Positions 1 through 8,596 are shown, numbered from the stretch's first letter. The stretch: 44,623 nucleotides of DNA from Paraburkholderia phenoliruptrix (GCF_019511605.1 NZ_JAEUAV010000037.1:1-44623), one strand, 5' to 3'. Made by a program: numbers and translations. The notes: generated by a model not told the origin, from the letters alone.

Positions 1-2
1 CC

Positions 3-287
3 CCGCCCGTCTTTCGCGGATCGGATCTGACTGTTGCATTTGTCGCCTGCGTCGACGGCAAGAATGTCGATTGCGCGATCTCGGCAGAAGCACTCGAGGA
101 TCATTTTGGCGCCAGGTCGCCTTCATCGGCAGACCTGCTCAATGCATTCAGGCGCCACCGCACCGAGATACAGAATACCGCGCGCGACCTGCTCGACCAG
201 GTGGATACACACCAACTGCGTCTGCACAGCGGTCATTTCCGCTTTAGACCGGATACGCTGGGACCCTGCAAGGGTAGCGCGAAGTAA
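3..287 (+). CDS. DUF1488 family protein, 5'-truncated by the contig end
   Basis: An open frame enters from the left edge and reads 94 residues to a TAA stop at 285-287; the start codon lies outside the window. The sequence FRGSDLTVAFVACVDGKNV, then a CAISAEALEDHFGA stretch, then FRRHRTEIQNTARDLL fits the DUF1488 pattern: an F..s.l.v.F...vdG..v.c.Is.eAL..hfga core followed by an R..IE..A helix. These are small soluble proteins of unknown function, common in Burkholderiaceae. No membrane segment or signal is visible. The stop is followed by about 280 bases with no gene before a terminator. Confidence 0.7.
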   Translation, partial: PPVFRGSDLTVAFVACVDGKNVDCAISAEALEDHFGARSPSSADLLNAFRRHRTEIQNTARDLLDQVDTHQLRLHSGHFRFRPDTLGPCKGSAK

Positions 288-630
288 GGTCGGTCAGCGG
301 CAGCGAAGACAGCTAATGATGCGCAATAGAATGATTCGATGGCTGGCGACGACCACCTTGTTAGCGCATGTTAACCGCGCTACCTGTACGAGCGGCCGAT
401 TGTTTCGAGCGCTTGTTCGTGCTGCGAAGCACGCTTTGTCCGTGCGTGCCATGCATCAATTTGTCCCAAACTATGGAAGGTCAAAAATGTCTGCAAAGTA
501 TGCTGCGTCGGTCTTGCCACGACGCGGTCGTCTTCTAAAATTATCGTGCGCCGGTGATCCCCGGACGCTTGGGCTCGTCGCTGACTGACGGGCTTTTTTT
601 TTAACGCGTAGTCCGGGGCCTGTGCCGCTT
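288..630. other. Intergenic stretch ending in an orphan terminator
   Basis: No convincing protein gene. The short frames here lack family features and good ribosome sites. The only clear element is the plus-strand intrinsic terminator at 573-602. It could end a long DUF1488 3' UTR or an unannotated small RNA. A small hairpin (GTGCT-GCG-AAGCAC region near 418-431) is also visible. Confidence 0.4.
573..602 (+). terminator. Rho-independent terminator
   Basis: A 7-bp stem, GCTCGTC (573-579) with GACGGGC (587-593, one G-T wobble), has a 7-base loop and is followed at once by nine T residues (594-602). This is a classic intrinsic terminator for plus-strand transcription. The nearest upstream plus-strand gene ends almost 290 bases earlier, and hpnK on the other strand converges on it. 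Confidence 0.75.
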
Positions 631-1500
631 CTAGCACTGGAACACATCGGCAAATCCGCCGACTCTTGCACGCAGGTTTTGAATCGCCTGGGCGACCTTC
701 GGCGAAAGCAGCGCGGCCAGTTCCTCGGTGTGCCGGTAGTCGCGCATGCCGTCAGTCAATGCGCGCTCCCCTGCAACGGCGGGATGGCAGTAGATTTCGC
801 CGACTCCGGCGGGCAGAGAGGCAAGCGCCGCCAGCCAGGCAGCTTCGTCCATGCGGCCGCTTTGCCCAATGCCCACCACATAGTCGTTGTGGGCGATCCC
901 CGCGCGATCGAGCCGCGCCCTCAACTGGGCGATCCAGGGCTTGAGCCACAGCGGCGCATTCGCCTCGAACGGCAGGCGCATCGCTTTCATGCCGTAGTCG
1001 CGGCCGATCTCGAGGATCAAACCGAGCACCGTCGGATGCAAATGGAAGTGTTTGTGGGTGTTCACATGGTCGAGCGCTAGTCCGGTCTTCGCGAACGCCT
1101 CGAACTGCGCACGGATTTCGCGCGCGAGCTGCTCGCGCACATGCGGCAGCAGGAAGAACCGCACGCCGTCGAGAACCATGTTGTTGCCGAAGCGGCCATG
1201 CTCGTCGACCAATGCCGCAATGCTCGCGTGCGGCGTGACTGGGTCCCCGTCGGCAAGCACGAGGTGAAGGCCCACGCGCAAGCGCGGCAGCGCCCGGGCT
1301 CGCTGCACCGCATCGCTGGCCGCCGGCGCACCGACCATCAGGCTCGCCGCCGTGAGCACACCGTCGCGATGCGCCCGTTCCACCGCCAGATTGACGCGCG
1401 GGTGCAAGCCGAAGTCGTCGGCCGTGACGATCAACGCTCGCGGGCGCAATGCTGTGGCATGCAATGCGTGCTCCTCTATGCCGTGCGGATCAGCGGCCAT
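631..1500 (-). CDS. hpnK: Hopanoid biosynthesis protein HpnK (YdjC-like deacetylase)
   Basis: The 289-residue protein belongs to the YdjC/ChbG carbohydrate deacetylase family. The metal and catalytic signature TADDFG (Asp28-Asp29) is followed by GLHLVL and NTHKHFHLHP, which supply the metal-binding histidines. In the hopanoid pathway HpnK removes the acetyl group from N-acetylglucosaminyl-bacteriohopanetetrol made by HpnI, giving BHT-glucosamine, the substrate for HpnJ. Its start overlaps the end of hpnI by 11 bases, so translation is probably coupled. It is the last gene of a minus-strand unit (116-residue membrane protein, hpnI, hpnK). The identification rests on family motifs plus the hpnI/hpnJ context. 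Confidence 0.92.
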   Translation of the reverse strand: MAADPHGIEEHALHATALRPRALIVTADDFGLHPRVNLAVERAHRDGVLTAASLMVGAPAASDAVQRARALPRLRVGLHLVLADGDPVTPHASIAALVDEHGRFGNNMVLDGVRFFLLPHVREQLAREIRAQFEAFAKTGLALDHVNTHKHFHLHPTVLGLILEIGRDYGMKAMRLPFEANAPLWLKPWIAQLRARLDRAGIAHNDYVVGIGQSGRMDEAAWLAALASLPAGVGEIYCHPAVAGERALTDGMRDYRHTEELAALLSPKVAQAIQNLRARVGGFADVFQC

Positions 1501-2863
1501 CGGAGACCTCCACGACGTCGATCACCTGCAGCGACCTTGCGCGCGGCGTCGCATTCGCGCTGCTGAGGGGGACGCACGCGCCCCGCCACACCACGTGCGA
1601 ACCAAAGCAGCCTGCGCACCATTGCAACAGCAGCAGCGTATCGCGCAACGGCACGAGCGGCAGATCGCGCCAGAACGCATGCGCGAACGAATCCACAGCC
1701 GCTTCGGGCAACCTCTGCTGCAGTGCCGTCTGCTGACGCACGGCGCGCGCATGGAGCAACAGGCGTGCCGCGATGCCGACCGCTGTCGCTGTACCACCGA
1801 CGAGCGCAGCGAGGCCCTGCGCCCCTCCCTTCGCGCCAGCCGCAAGAGCACCGGTAAGACAGCCACTGGCTACGAGCCACGGCGTGGCGAACGTCACGAA
1901 CAGGAACGCAAAGCCGAGCGGATTCACCGAACGGATGGTCCGCAACCACCGGGTCTCGCGCTGCCACAGTGCGGCGAACGTCGGCTCCACCACGTCGGTG
2001 GCCACCATCACCCGTGAGAGCACGGTGCGCAGTCCTTGCGCCCGCGCATGTTCGGCGAGCCAGTAGTCGTCTGCGAGACAATTTCTCAGAACCTCGAAGC
2101 CTCCTATGCGCTCGAGCGTCGCGCGCCGCAGCGCGAGTGTTGCGCCGAAGCCGAAGCGGCGCGAGCCGGCAATGTGCGCAACCCGTACCGAAGGCGCGAA
2201 CCATTCGTTAATGAAGAGCGTGCCCATTCTCGACCAGAAACCGCCCACGCTTCGCGCCACATATAAACACGTGAGCACGCCGATGCCCGGGTCGGCCAAC
2301 GGCGCGGCGATGCTTTCCAGGTAATCCGCTTCGACTGCGATGTCGCTGTCGGCAATCACGATTACATCATGACGCGCGTGCTTCATCATGTTGATCAGAT
2401 TGCTCACTTTGCGATTCGCGCCATGCACACGCGTGTCGACGACGAGTTGGATGTCCAGCGCCGGATAGGCGGCCTGCAGCCGGTGCACGACCGCAATGGC
2501 GGGATCGTCGGGGGAAGACACGCCGAGCAGGAGCTGGAACCGCGTGTGTCGTTGCTCGCAAAAGCTCGTCAGGTTTTCATAAAGACGGGGCTCGTTGCCG
2601 CACAACGGCTTGAGCACGGTCACACCGGCCTCGCCAAACGGATAGAACGAAGGGTAGCTTGCTGCGTGCAGTGACGCGCCATGCACGAGCGCGGCAGGCT
2701 CCGCTGCAGGGGCAGTTTGCGCCATGCGGTTAGCATGAAATGCCGCGCCGCGGCGAACCGTGAAGAACGGCATCGCGACCGCCGCCACAACTGCGTACAG
2801 CGCGGCGCCGATGCAGCCGGCCAGCAGGACCCATTCGCAAATTGCCACTGCGTGCGCAGCCAT
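1490..2863 (-). CDS. hpnI: Hopanoid glycosyltransferase HpnI (ceramide glucosyltransferase-like, GT21)
   Basis: The 457-residue membrane-associated glycosyltransferase has an N-terminal hydrophobic segment (about residues 10-35). The GT-A catalytic region has the order seen in ceramide glucosyltransferases: LKPLCGNEP, then VIADSDI (DxD-like), FGFGATLALRR, DDYWLAEHARAQG (the third Asp), and a QRETRWLRTIR motif matching Q(Q/R)xxRW. C-terminal hydrophobic segments follow. HpnI transfers GlcNAc to bacteriohopanetetrol at the membrane. The gene starts 12 bases after the small membrane-protein gene ends and overlaps hpnK, so the three form one operon. The ATG at 2861-2863 has only a weak upstream purine stretch. 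Confidence 0.92.
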   Translation of the reverse strand: MAAHAVAICEWVLLAGCIGAALYAVVAAVAMPFFTVRRGAAFHANRMAQTAPAAEPAALVHGASLHAASYPSFYPFGEAGVTVLKPLCGNEPRLYENLTSFCEQRHTRFQLLLGVSSPDDPAIAVVHRLQAAYPALDIQLVVDTRVHGANRKVSNLINMMKHARHDVIVIADSDIAVEADYLESIAAPLADPGIGVLTCLYVARSVGGFWSRMGTLFINEWFAPSVRVAHIAGSRRFGFGATLALRRATLERIGGFEVLRNCLADDYWLAEHARAQGLRTVLSRVMVATDVVEPTFAALWQRETRWLRTIRSVNPLGFAFLFVTFATPWLVASGCLTGALAAGAKGGAQGLAALVGGTATAVGIAARLLLHARAVRQQTALQQRLPEAAVDSFAHAFWRDLPLVPLRDTLLLLQWCAGCFGSHVVWRGACVPLSSANATPRARSLQVIDVVEVSDGR

Positions 2864-2875
2864 GACCGGGTTCCG

Positions 2876-3226
2876 TCAGTGTTCGTTGACGACGAACGGT
2901 TTGCCCGCGAGGCGCAGATGGAGTATCACAAGCCAGCGGCGCGGGCAGCCGGATGCGACCCTAACGGGCTGTGCGTGGATGCCTGCCCCGATCGCATAAC
3001 GGTGCGCGACCGCCAGCTTGAACGCGGTCTGGCCCATCTGGCGAGCGACGATCACGCCGCCTGCCATCATGACGAGCGCAGCGAGCCGGAAACCCGATGA
3101 GACCAGCAGGTGCTGCGTGCGAGGCGCTACCGCCACGATCACGCACGCGAATACGTCTGCGACTAGAGCCGTGAAGGAGGCCACCAGCAGATGGGCGCGC
3201 AGCATGTCAGCGGTGACTGGCTTCAT
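2876..3226 (-). CDS. Small membrane protein, first gene of the hpnI-hpnK unit
   Basis: The 116-residue protein is not recognised as a named family. Two hydrophobic spans are likely membrane helices, around residues 10-33 (LVASFTALVADVFACVIVAV) and 45-65 (RLAALVMMAGGVIVA), followed by a basic C-terminal part. The chosen ATG at 3224-3226 has a GGGAC sequence upstream; a longer frame to 3298 starts with an unlikely basic leader. It ends 12 bases before hpnI and would be the first product of the transcript from the PmrA-box-like promoter at 3435-3467. Position suggests a role in hopanoid modification or envelope protection, but this is inferred from context only. Confidence 0.6.
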   Translation of the reverse strand: MKPVTADMLRAHLLVASFTALVADVFACVIVAVAPRTQHLLVSSGFRLAALVMMAGGVIVARQMGQTAFKLAVAHRYAIGAGIHAQPVRVASGCPRRWLVILHLRLAGKPFVVNEH

Positions 3227-3434
3227 GGTTTTTGTCCCGTGGCCTGGTGAAAGCACCGCGCGGCTCGGGGCCGCGGCGCATGCCGACTCTCGGCGCATCC
3301 ACCGGCAAGAACGGAACGGCCACCTGACGCATACATTCCTTCGATGGACTGACGATCGCGTTTCGCAAACTCAACAACGATACGCAATGCGGCGTAGTTG
3401 TCTGATTGATGCAACGATGAGCTTTTAACGAACG

Positions 3435-3467
3435 ATAGTATCGAGCCAAGCTGAAGGAAACCTTAAG
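3435..3467 (-). promoter_or_regulatory. PmrA-box-like response-regulator site and -10 element for the hpnI operon
   Basis: CTGAAG (3451-3456), GAAAC, CTTAAG (3462-3467) form two hexamers spaced by 5 bp, the arrangement of the PmrA/BasR-type box. Read toward hpnI on the minus strand, exactly 10 bases beyond the box lies TACTAT (3435-3440), a good -10 hexamer. The -35 region falls inside the box and is poor, as expected for an activator-dependent promoter. The same 17-bp box with an equally spaced TACCAT occurs upstream of hpnJ. The predicted start is near 3428, leaving a leader of about 200 bases. Confidence 0.7.
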
Positions 3468-3595
3468 CAAAGGCGCTACGCAAAGCAGCTCGCAATCCGC
3501 GTGGGTAGACTGTGAGGTTGCGGCTGGTGCGCTTGCAGCACGCTTGCGCGATGTGCAGCCTCAGCGATAGAAACATCTAACGGAATGGATACCCC

Positions 3596-4255
3596 ATGCG
3601 TGTACTCCTTGTAGAAGACGACGACCTGATCGGCTGTGGAATCGAAGCGGGCTTGCGCCAGGCAGGCTTTACGGTCGACTGGGCGCGCGACGGCCACAAG
3701 GCCAGTCTCGCGCTCGACACCACGAGCTATGCGCTCGTCGTGCTCGATCTTGGCCTGCCGCGCGTGTCCGGCATGGAACTGCTCAGGCGTTTGCGCGACG
3801 CCGGCAAGGACGTGCCGGTGCTGGTGCTCACCGCCCGCGGCACGGTGGTCGACCGTGTCGGCGGTCTTGAAGCCGGCGCCGACGACTATCTCGGCAAGCC
3901 GTTCGATCTGACCGAACTGATCGCGCGCTGCCGCGCGTTGCTGCGACGTGCGCAAGGGCGCAGCGTCGAATTGATCCGCTATCGGGATCTGTCGGTGAAT
4001 CCTGCGGCGCAGGCCGTGGAGGTGGCCGGCCGGCGCGTGTCCCTCACGTCGCGCGAATGGGCCATCCTCTTGCAACTGCTGACGAATCAGGGCATTCCGC
4101 AGTCGCGCTCGCGTCTCGAGGAAAGCCTGTATGGCTGGCAGGAAGAAATCGAAAGTAATGCTATCGAGGTGCACGTGTCGAACCTGCGCAAGAAGCTCGG
4201 CGCCAATCTCATACGCACGGTGCGCAATATCGGCTACGTGGTGGAGAAAGAATGA
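3596..4255 (+). CDS. OmpR/PmrA-type response regulator embedded in the hopanoid cluster
   Basis: The 219-residue protein has an N-terminal receiver domain: acidic pocket EDDD at residues 7-10, phospho-acceptor Asp51 in VVLDLGLP, LTARG switch region and GKPF lysine. A C-terminal winged-helix DNA-binding domain of OmpR type ends in the typical HVSNLRKKL and RTVRNIGYVV. The subfamily resembles QseB/PmrA/BasR. It overlaps the kinase gene by four bases (ATGA). It lies between two hpn transcription units that both carry a PmrA-box-like hexamer repeat, so it is the obvious candidate to bind those sites. That regulator-target link is inference. Confidence 0.9.
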   Translation: MRVLLVEDDDLIGCGIEAGLRQAGFTVDWARDGHKASLALDTTSYALVVLDLGLPRVSGMELLRRLRDAGKDVPVLVLTARGTVVDRVGGLEAGADDYLGKPFDLTELIARCRALLRRAQGRSVELIRYRDLSVNPAAQAVEVAGRRVSLTSREWAILLQLLTNQGIPQSRSRLEESLYGWQEEIESNAIEVHVSNLRKKLGANLIRTVRNIGYVVEKE

Positions 4256-5691
4256 TGGGCGCTTCCATCCGGCGGCGGCTCATGCTGCTCGTGCTGTGCA
4301 GCATCACGTTGGTGTGGGCGATTGCGCTCGTGTCGAGCTATCGTCAGGCCACGCGGGAAGTCGCGCAGTGGGAGGAAGCGCGTCTCGCGGAACTCGCGCA
4401 GATGCTCGCGCTTCTCGATCAGTCGAATCTGAACGCGCTCGCGAACGCGCACATCGACGTGCGCGAAGAAGAACGAGGCGGCGAAACCAGTGCGAACGAC
4501 ACCGACGACGACGACTCGCTACCGCGCGACGCCCTCTTCCAGGTGCGCACGAGCAACGGCGAGGTAATTGCCGGCAGTTCGCCGTTGCACGCGCTCCACG
4601 CATGGGACTTGCCGGTACCGCCCGTCACCGGCGCACGGGACGTCGTGCTCGGCGGCGAGACGTACCACTCGTTCACGCTGCGCGACACGCCGCTCGGCCA
4701 CACGGTGCGCGTATTCGAGCAGGCCAATACGCGTAGCGACCTCGTAAGCGGGGTCGCGAGCCGCATTGCGCGGCCCGCGCTGATCGCGCTGCCGGTGCTG
4801 GCGCTGCTGGTGTGGTCCAGCATCGGCTGGAGCCTCGCGCCGCTGCGCACGCTCTCCGACGCGATCCGCGCGCGCGACATCAACCGCCTCGAGCCCGTCG
4901 ACATCGGCCGCGCGCCAATCGAAGTGCTCCCGCTCGTCGACGCGATCAATCAGTTGCTTTCGCGGCTATTGCATTCGCTCGAACGGGAGCGTGCGTTCAC
5001 GGCCGATGCCGCGCATGAACTGAAGACGCCGCTCGCCGCGATCAAGGTCCAGGCGCAAGTCGCGCTGGCGGAGCCCGACCCGGCGCGCCAGCGGCTCGCG
5101 ATGGAACGCGTCGTGCAAGGGGTGGATCGCAGCGCGCGGCTCGCCGAGCAATTGCTGTTGCTCGCGCGTCTGGACATGCATGAAAAATTGGCGAAGGTGC
5201 CGCTCGCGCCTGGCGCGCTCGCGAAAAATGCGTTGCTGGCAAACGCCGGAGGGGCGCAGCACAAAGACATTCACATCACACTCAACTGCGACATGCGCGC
5301 CGAGATCGAGGCCGAGCCGGTGCTGATCGGCATTCTGTTCGACAACCTGCTGGATAACGCGATCAAGTACGGCAATACCGGCGGCCGGGTCGAAGTTGCC
5401 GTGCAGAGCGCGCGCAAGCCGGGGCAAGACCGCGTCGTGGTGAGCGTGCGCGATGACGGCCCGGGCGTGGCGCCTGCCGATCTGCATCGACTGACAAACC
5501 GCTTCTTCCGCGCAACCGGCAACCAGGCGACCGGCAGCGGCCTTGGTTTGTCGATCGTCTCGCGCATTGCCGAACACTTCGGTGCAACCGTTCAGTTCGG
5601 CACGGGCCTCGACGGGCGCGGACTGGGCGTCGAAGTCTCTTTCCCCGCTTACACCACTGCGCCGGCAAAGCAGTTGGAGCCCGCCGGTTAG
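4252..5691 (+). CDS. Sensor histidine kinase (QseC/PmrB-like)
   Basis: The 479-residue inner-membrane kinase has its first membrane helix at about residues 10-29, a periplasmic sensor region to about 172, and a second helix at about 173-195. A HAMP-like linker follows. The dimerisation domain has phospho-acceptor His255 in AHELKTPLAAI; the ATPase domain has N-box LLDNAIKYGN, DDGPGV and GLGLSIV. The periplasmic loop is very acidic (REEERGGE near 71-78 and a DTDDDD run at 83-88), which could bind metal or cationic peptides as proposed for PmrB-type sensors. Translation is coupled to the regulator. It converges on the hpnL-like gene with only 6 bases between stops. Confidence 0.9.
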   Translation: MMGASIRRRLMLLVLCSITLVWAIALVSSYRQATREVAQWEEARLAELAQMLALLDQSNLNALANAHIDVREEERGGETSANDTDDDDSLPRDALFQVRTSNGEVIAGSSPLHALHAWDLPVPPVTGARDVVLGGETYHSFTLRDTPLGHTVRVFEQANTRSDLVSGVASRIARPALIALPVLALLVWSSIGWSLAPLRTLSDAIRARDINRLEPVDIGRAPIEVLPLVDAINQLLSRLLHSLERERAFTADAAHELKTPLAAIKVQAQVALAEPDPARQRLAMERVVQGVDRSARLAEQLLLLARLDMHEKLAKVPLAPGALAKNALLANAGGAQHKDIHITLNCDMRAEIEAEPVLIGILFDNLLDNAIKYGNTGGRVEVAVQSARKPGQDRVVVSVRDDGPGVAPADLHRLTNRFFRATGNQATGSGLGLSIVSRIAEHFGATVQFGTGLDGRGLGVEVSFPAYTTAPAKQLEPAG

Positions 5692-5697
5692 CGGCGG

Positions 5698-6807
5698 TTA
5701 GGGGCGGTTGGTCTCGCCGGCGGCCATGCGTTGCGTGAGCTCCACCTGCACCGCTTCGCGTGCAGGCGGGTTGCCGGAAATTGGACTGGCATCCGGCCGG
5801 CCACGCATCGGCGCGGGCCGCACGACAGTTCGCGCGGGCGCGCGGTTCGCCGCTTCCGCAAACTGCCACGCAATCAAGCCTGGTACGAACACTAGCAAAT
5901 CGCGAATCCGCCGCGCGCCCGCCATCGCCAGACAGGTGGATGCGTCGAGTCCCAATGCGCCGCCGATCACAATGAAACCGCCTTCCTGCACCCCGAGGCC
6001 GCCCGGCACGAAGAATGCAGCGCTGCTGATAGCCTGGATCAACGACTCGATCACCACGGCTTCCACGAGCGTGACTTGCGCGCCGAGAAAATGCAACGCA
6101 AGCCAGATTTCGAGCGAAGTCAGGAAGCATTGCAGCGGCTGCCAGAAGAACAGATAGCGCAGCACCACGCCGCGACGCCGCCAGATGAGCTTGATCGAGT
6201 TGTCTATTTGCGCGGAGCGTCCGACCAGTGCGGCGAGCTTGCCGCTCGTGATGTGATTGAGCACGCGCGTCATGCGCTCGAAAGGACTGGCGTGCTGCAC
6301 GAGCGCGAACAGCACAAGGAGCGGCGTGAGCACCGCCACGCCCCACGCAAGTTGCCCGGCGAGCCGTAGCGTGTCGGAATGCGCCCGCGCAAACAGAAAG
6401 CCGATCCCCACCATCGTAAACAGCAACTGGCTGATCAGAGCCAACTGCATATCGGCGATGATGCTCGCCACCGCCGTGGGAGGCCGCACGCCCCAACGCC
6501 TGAGCATGCGAAACGACACCACCTCGCCGCCGATGCGCGCGACCGGCAGCATGCTATTGACGGATTCGCGAACCCAAACGAGATGCAGCATGGCGAGCAC
6601 GCCTGGCCGCTTCGCGCCGCGAATCAGCGAGCGCCAGCCGCAGCCGTTGGCCAGCATAGGCAGACTGTGCGCAAGTGCCGCGACGACGAGACCCAGGCCA
6701 GCGGCCCGCAACGCGCCGAGTACCGCCGTGGGATTGTCCTGCCAGACGAGCCAGAGCGCCGCAATGAGCCCGACTATGGCGGCTACTCTGCCGAGGTGCC
6801 TGATCAT
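5698..6807 (-). CDS. hpnL: HpnL-like membrane protein (lysylphosphatidylglycerol synthase TM region family)
   Basis: The 369-residue polytopic protein has roughly eight hydrophobic segments and family signatures such as the early REsxNsmLPvaRiGGE region and a late FFVPGGLGVQEGG motif. These mark the LPG_synthase_TM / HpnL family, proposed to flip or move lipids across the membrane. The C-terminal 50 residues are polar and proline-rich. It lies downstream of hpnJ on the same strand, after a 243-base gap without a visible gene or box. The substrate is unknown; association with hpnJ supports a hopanoid role. Confidence 0.75.
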   Translation of the reverse strand: MIRHLGRVAAIVGLIAALWLVWQDNPTAVLGALRAAGLGLVVAALAHSLPMLANGCGWRSLIRGAKRPGVLAMLHLVWVRESVNSMLPVARIGGEVVSFRMLRRWGVRPPTAVASIIADMQLALISQLLFTMVGIGFLFARAHSDTLRLAGQLAWGVAVLTPLLVLFALVQHASPFERMTRVLNHITSGKLAALVGRSAQIDNSIKLIWRRRGVVLRYLFFWQPLQCFLTSLEIWLALHFLGAQVTLVEAVVIESLIQAISSAAFFVPGGLGVQEGGFIVIGGALGLDASTCLAMAGARRIRDLLVFVPGLIAWQFAEAANRAPARTVVRPAPMRGRPDASPISGNPPAREAVQVELTQRMAAGETNRP

Positions 6808-7050
6808 CTGCAGATCTCACGTGCGCGCATCGCGCAACGAGTTGACCGGTGGTTATTCAATCTGAAAAACGTGCATGTCATCGCGGCCTATCCTGCTGTT
6901 GTGTTCTTGCCCGGCAGCGGCTTGCAATGCGGGTTCATCGCGCCGTGCGCGCCGAACAGGAACTGCATGTGGCCGGCCGGGGTCCGGCTCGCGCAACGTC
7001 GACGCATTCTCCCGCACCGCCCGCTTGCTGTCTTGCAGCGGCTCGACCGC

Positions 7051-8472
7051 TCACGCTTCGTGGGCGCGCAGGAAGCGGAAAAACTCGACACCTTCACGCA
7101 AGCGCCGTTTCATCATGTCCCAGCTTGTCAACATTTCGCGCAGAATTTCCCAGATTTTCGACGGGCGGAAATAGAAGCTCTTGTAGAAAGTCTCGAGCTG
7201 GTGGTAGATCTCTTCGCGCGACAAATGCGGGTAGCCTATCGCCGCAAGCTGAACGCCCTCCTTGCTGACGAGGTTGATGACTTTGTTTTCTTCGAGCCAG
7301 CCGTTTTCGACCGCCTGGTCGTAGAGGCGCGTGCCCGGATACGGCGCGGCGAGCGACACCTGAATGGTGTGCGGATTGATCTCTTTGGCGTACTCAATCG
7401 TCTTCTGAATGGTCTGCTGCGTTTCGCCCGGCAGACCCAGAATGAAAGTGCCGTGAATCTTGATGCCGAGCTTGCGGCAGTCTTCGCTGAAACGCCGCGC
7501 GATGTCTGTGCGCAAGCCTTTCTTGATGTTCAGCAGGATCTGATCGTCGCCGGATTCGTAGCCGACGAGCAACAGGCGCAGGCCGTTTTCCTTCATGATC
7601 TTGAGCGTGCCATACGGCACATTGGCCTTCGCATTGCACGACCACGTCACGCCGAGCCTGCCGAGCCCCCGGGCGATTTCTTCCACGCGCGGCTTGAAGT
7701 CGGTGAAAGTGTCGTCGTCGAACATGATCTCTTTTACTTCTGGCATGTTGTCCCGAATCCACTTCACTTCTTCCAGCACGTTCTCGACCGAACGCGTGCG
7801 GTAGCGGTGCCCGCCCACGGTCTGAGGCCAGAGGCAGAACGTGCACCTGGAGCGGCAACCCCGTCCGGTGTAGATCGACACGTAAGGATGCTTGAGATAG
7901 CCGATGAAGTAATTGTCGATCTTCAGATCGCGTCGGTAGATGGGCGCGACGAACGGCAGTTCGTCCATGTTCTCGAGGATCGGGCGCGCTGCGTTGTGCT
8001 CGATCGAACCGTCCGCGGCTCGGTAGCTGAGCCCGAGTATTTGCGCGAACGGCTTGCCGGCGGCCACTTCCTGGCACGTGTAGTCGAATTCCTCGCGGCA
8101 AACGAAGTCGATCGCCTCGCTCGCCGTCAGCGAATTGTGCGGGTCCACGGCAACTTTCGCGCCGACCATGCCGATCAGAAGCGAAGGCTTGCGCTTTTTC
8201 AGGTCTTCCGCGAATAGCGCGTCGGTGGGAAATGACGGCGTGCTCGTGTGAATGATGACCAGATCGTAGTGCTGCGCGATGCTAAGCGTTGCATCGACGG
8301 ACAGGCCGTCGGCGGGCGCATCCAGTACCCTGCTGTCGGGAACGAGCGCGGCGGGTTGCGCAAGCCACGTCGGATACCAGAAAGAGCGCACTTCGCGCTT
8401 GGCCTGGTAACGCGAACCCGCGCCACCGTCAAAGCCGTCATACGACGGCGCCTGCAAGAACAGAGTTTTCAT
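7051..8472 (-). CDS. hpnJ: Hopanoid biosynthesis radical SAM protein HpnJ
   Basis: The 473-residue B12-type radical SAM enzyme has an N-terminal cobalamin-binding-like domain (about residues 1-170) and the [4Fe-4S] motif CRSRCTFC (Cys206, Cys210, Cys213) in a TGRGC context typical of this class. In the known pathway HpnJ contracts the glucosamine ring of BHT-glucosamine to the cyclitol ether. The start at 8470-8472 (MKTLFLQAPSYDG) is preceded by GGAG and gives the expected family length; the longer upstream frame is unlikely. Its promoter region carries the second PmrA-box-like site. Loss of extended hopanoids sensitises Burkholderia to polymyxin, which suits control by a PmrAB-like system. 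Confidence 0.93.
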   Translation of the reverse strand: MKTLFLQAPSYDGFDGGAGSRYQAKREVRSFWYPTWLAQPAALVPDSRVLDAPADGLSVDATLSIAQHYDLVIIHTSTPSFPTDALFAEDLKKRKPSLLIGMVGAKVAVDPHNSLTASEAIDFVCREEFDYTCQEVAAGKPFAQILGLSYRAADGSIEHNAARPILENMDELPFVAPIYRRDLKIDNYFIGYLKHPYVSIYTGRGCRSRCTFCLWPQTVGGHRYRTRSVENVLEEVKWIRDNMPEVKEIMFDDDTFTDFKPRVEEIARGLGRLGVTWSCNAKANVPYGTLKIMKENGLRLLLVGYESGDDQILLNIKKGLRTDIARRFSEDCRKLGIKIHGTFILGLPGETQQTIQKTIEYAKEINPHTIQVSLAAPYPGTRLYDQAVENGWLEENKVINLVSKEGVQLAAIGYPHLSREEIYHQLETFYKSFYFRPSKIWEILREMLTSWDMMKRRLREGVEFFRFLRAHEA

Positions 8473-8560
8473 GGCGTGCTCCGGCGAGCCTTGTTCGGGC
8501 GCCTGGAGATTTCTGTCGACGAACAGTCGGAAAGTCGGAACGGCCGCCGCCCGGGCGGCA

Positions 8561-8587
8561 CAGACCCTACAGACCCCACAGACCCTA
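8561..8587. repeat. Three tandem 9-bp units in the hpnJ leader
   Basis: CAGACCCTA, CAGACCCCA, CAGACCCTA occur head to tail. Relative to the predicted hpnJ start site (near 8590) they would form the first G-rich bases of the leader. Copy number could vary by slippage. Confidence 0.75.
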
Positions 8588-8596
8588 TCCGCGCAG

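Noticed and set aside
3476..4174. Minus-strand frame over the response-regulator gene, starting close to the hpn promoter
   Set aside because: Composition typical of antisense GC-rich frames, and it covers the receiver and DNA-binding domain codons.
6379..8217. A 612-codon open frame on the plus strand antisense to hpnL and hpnJ
   Set aside because: Product is rich in Arg, His and Ala with no family features, and hpnL and hpnJ on the other strand are clear; a GC-rich third-position shadow.
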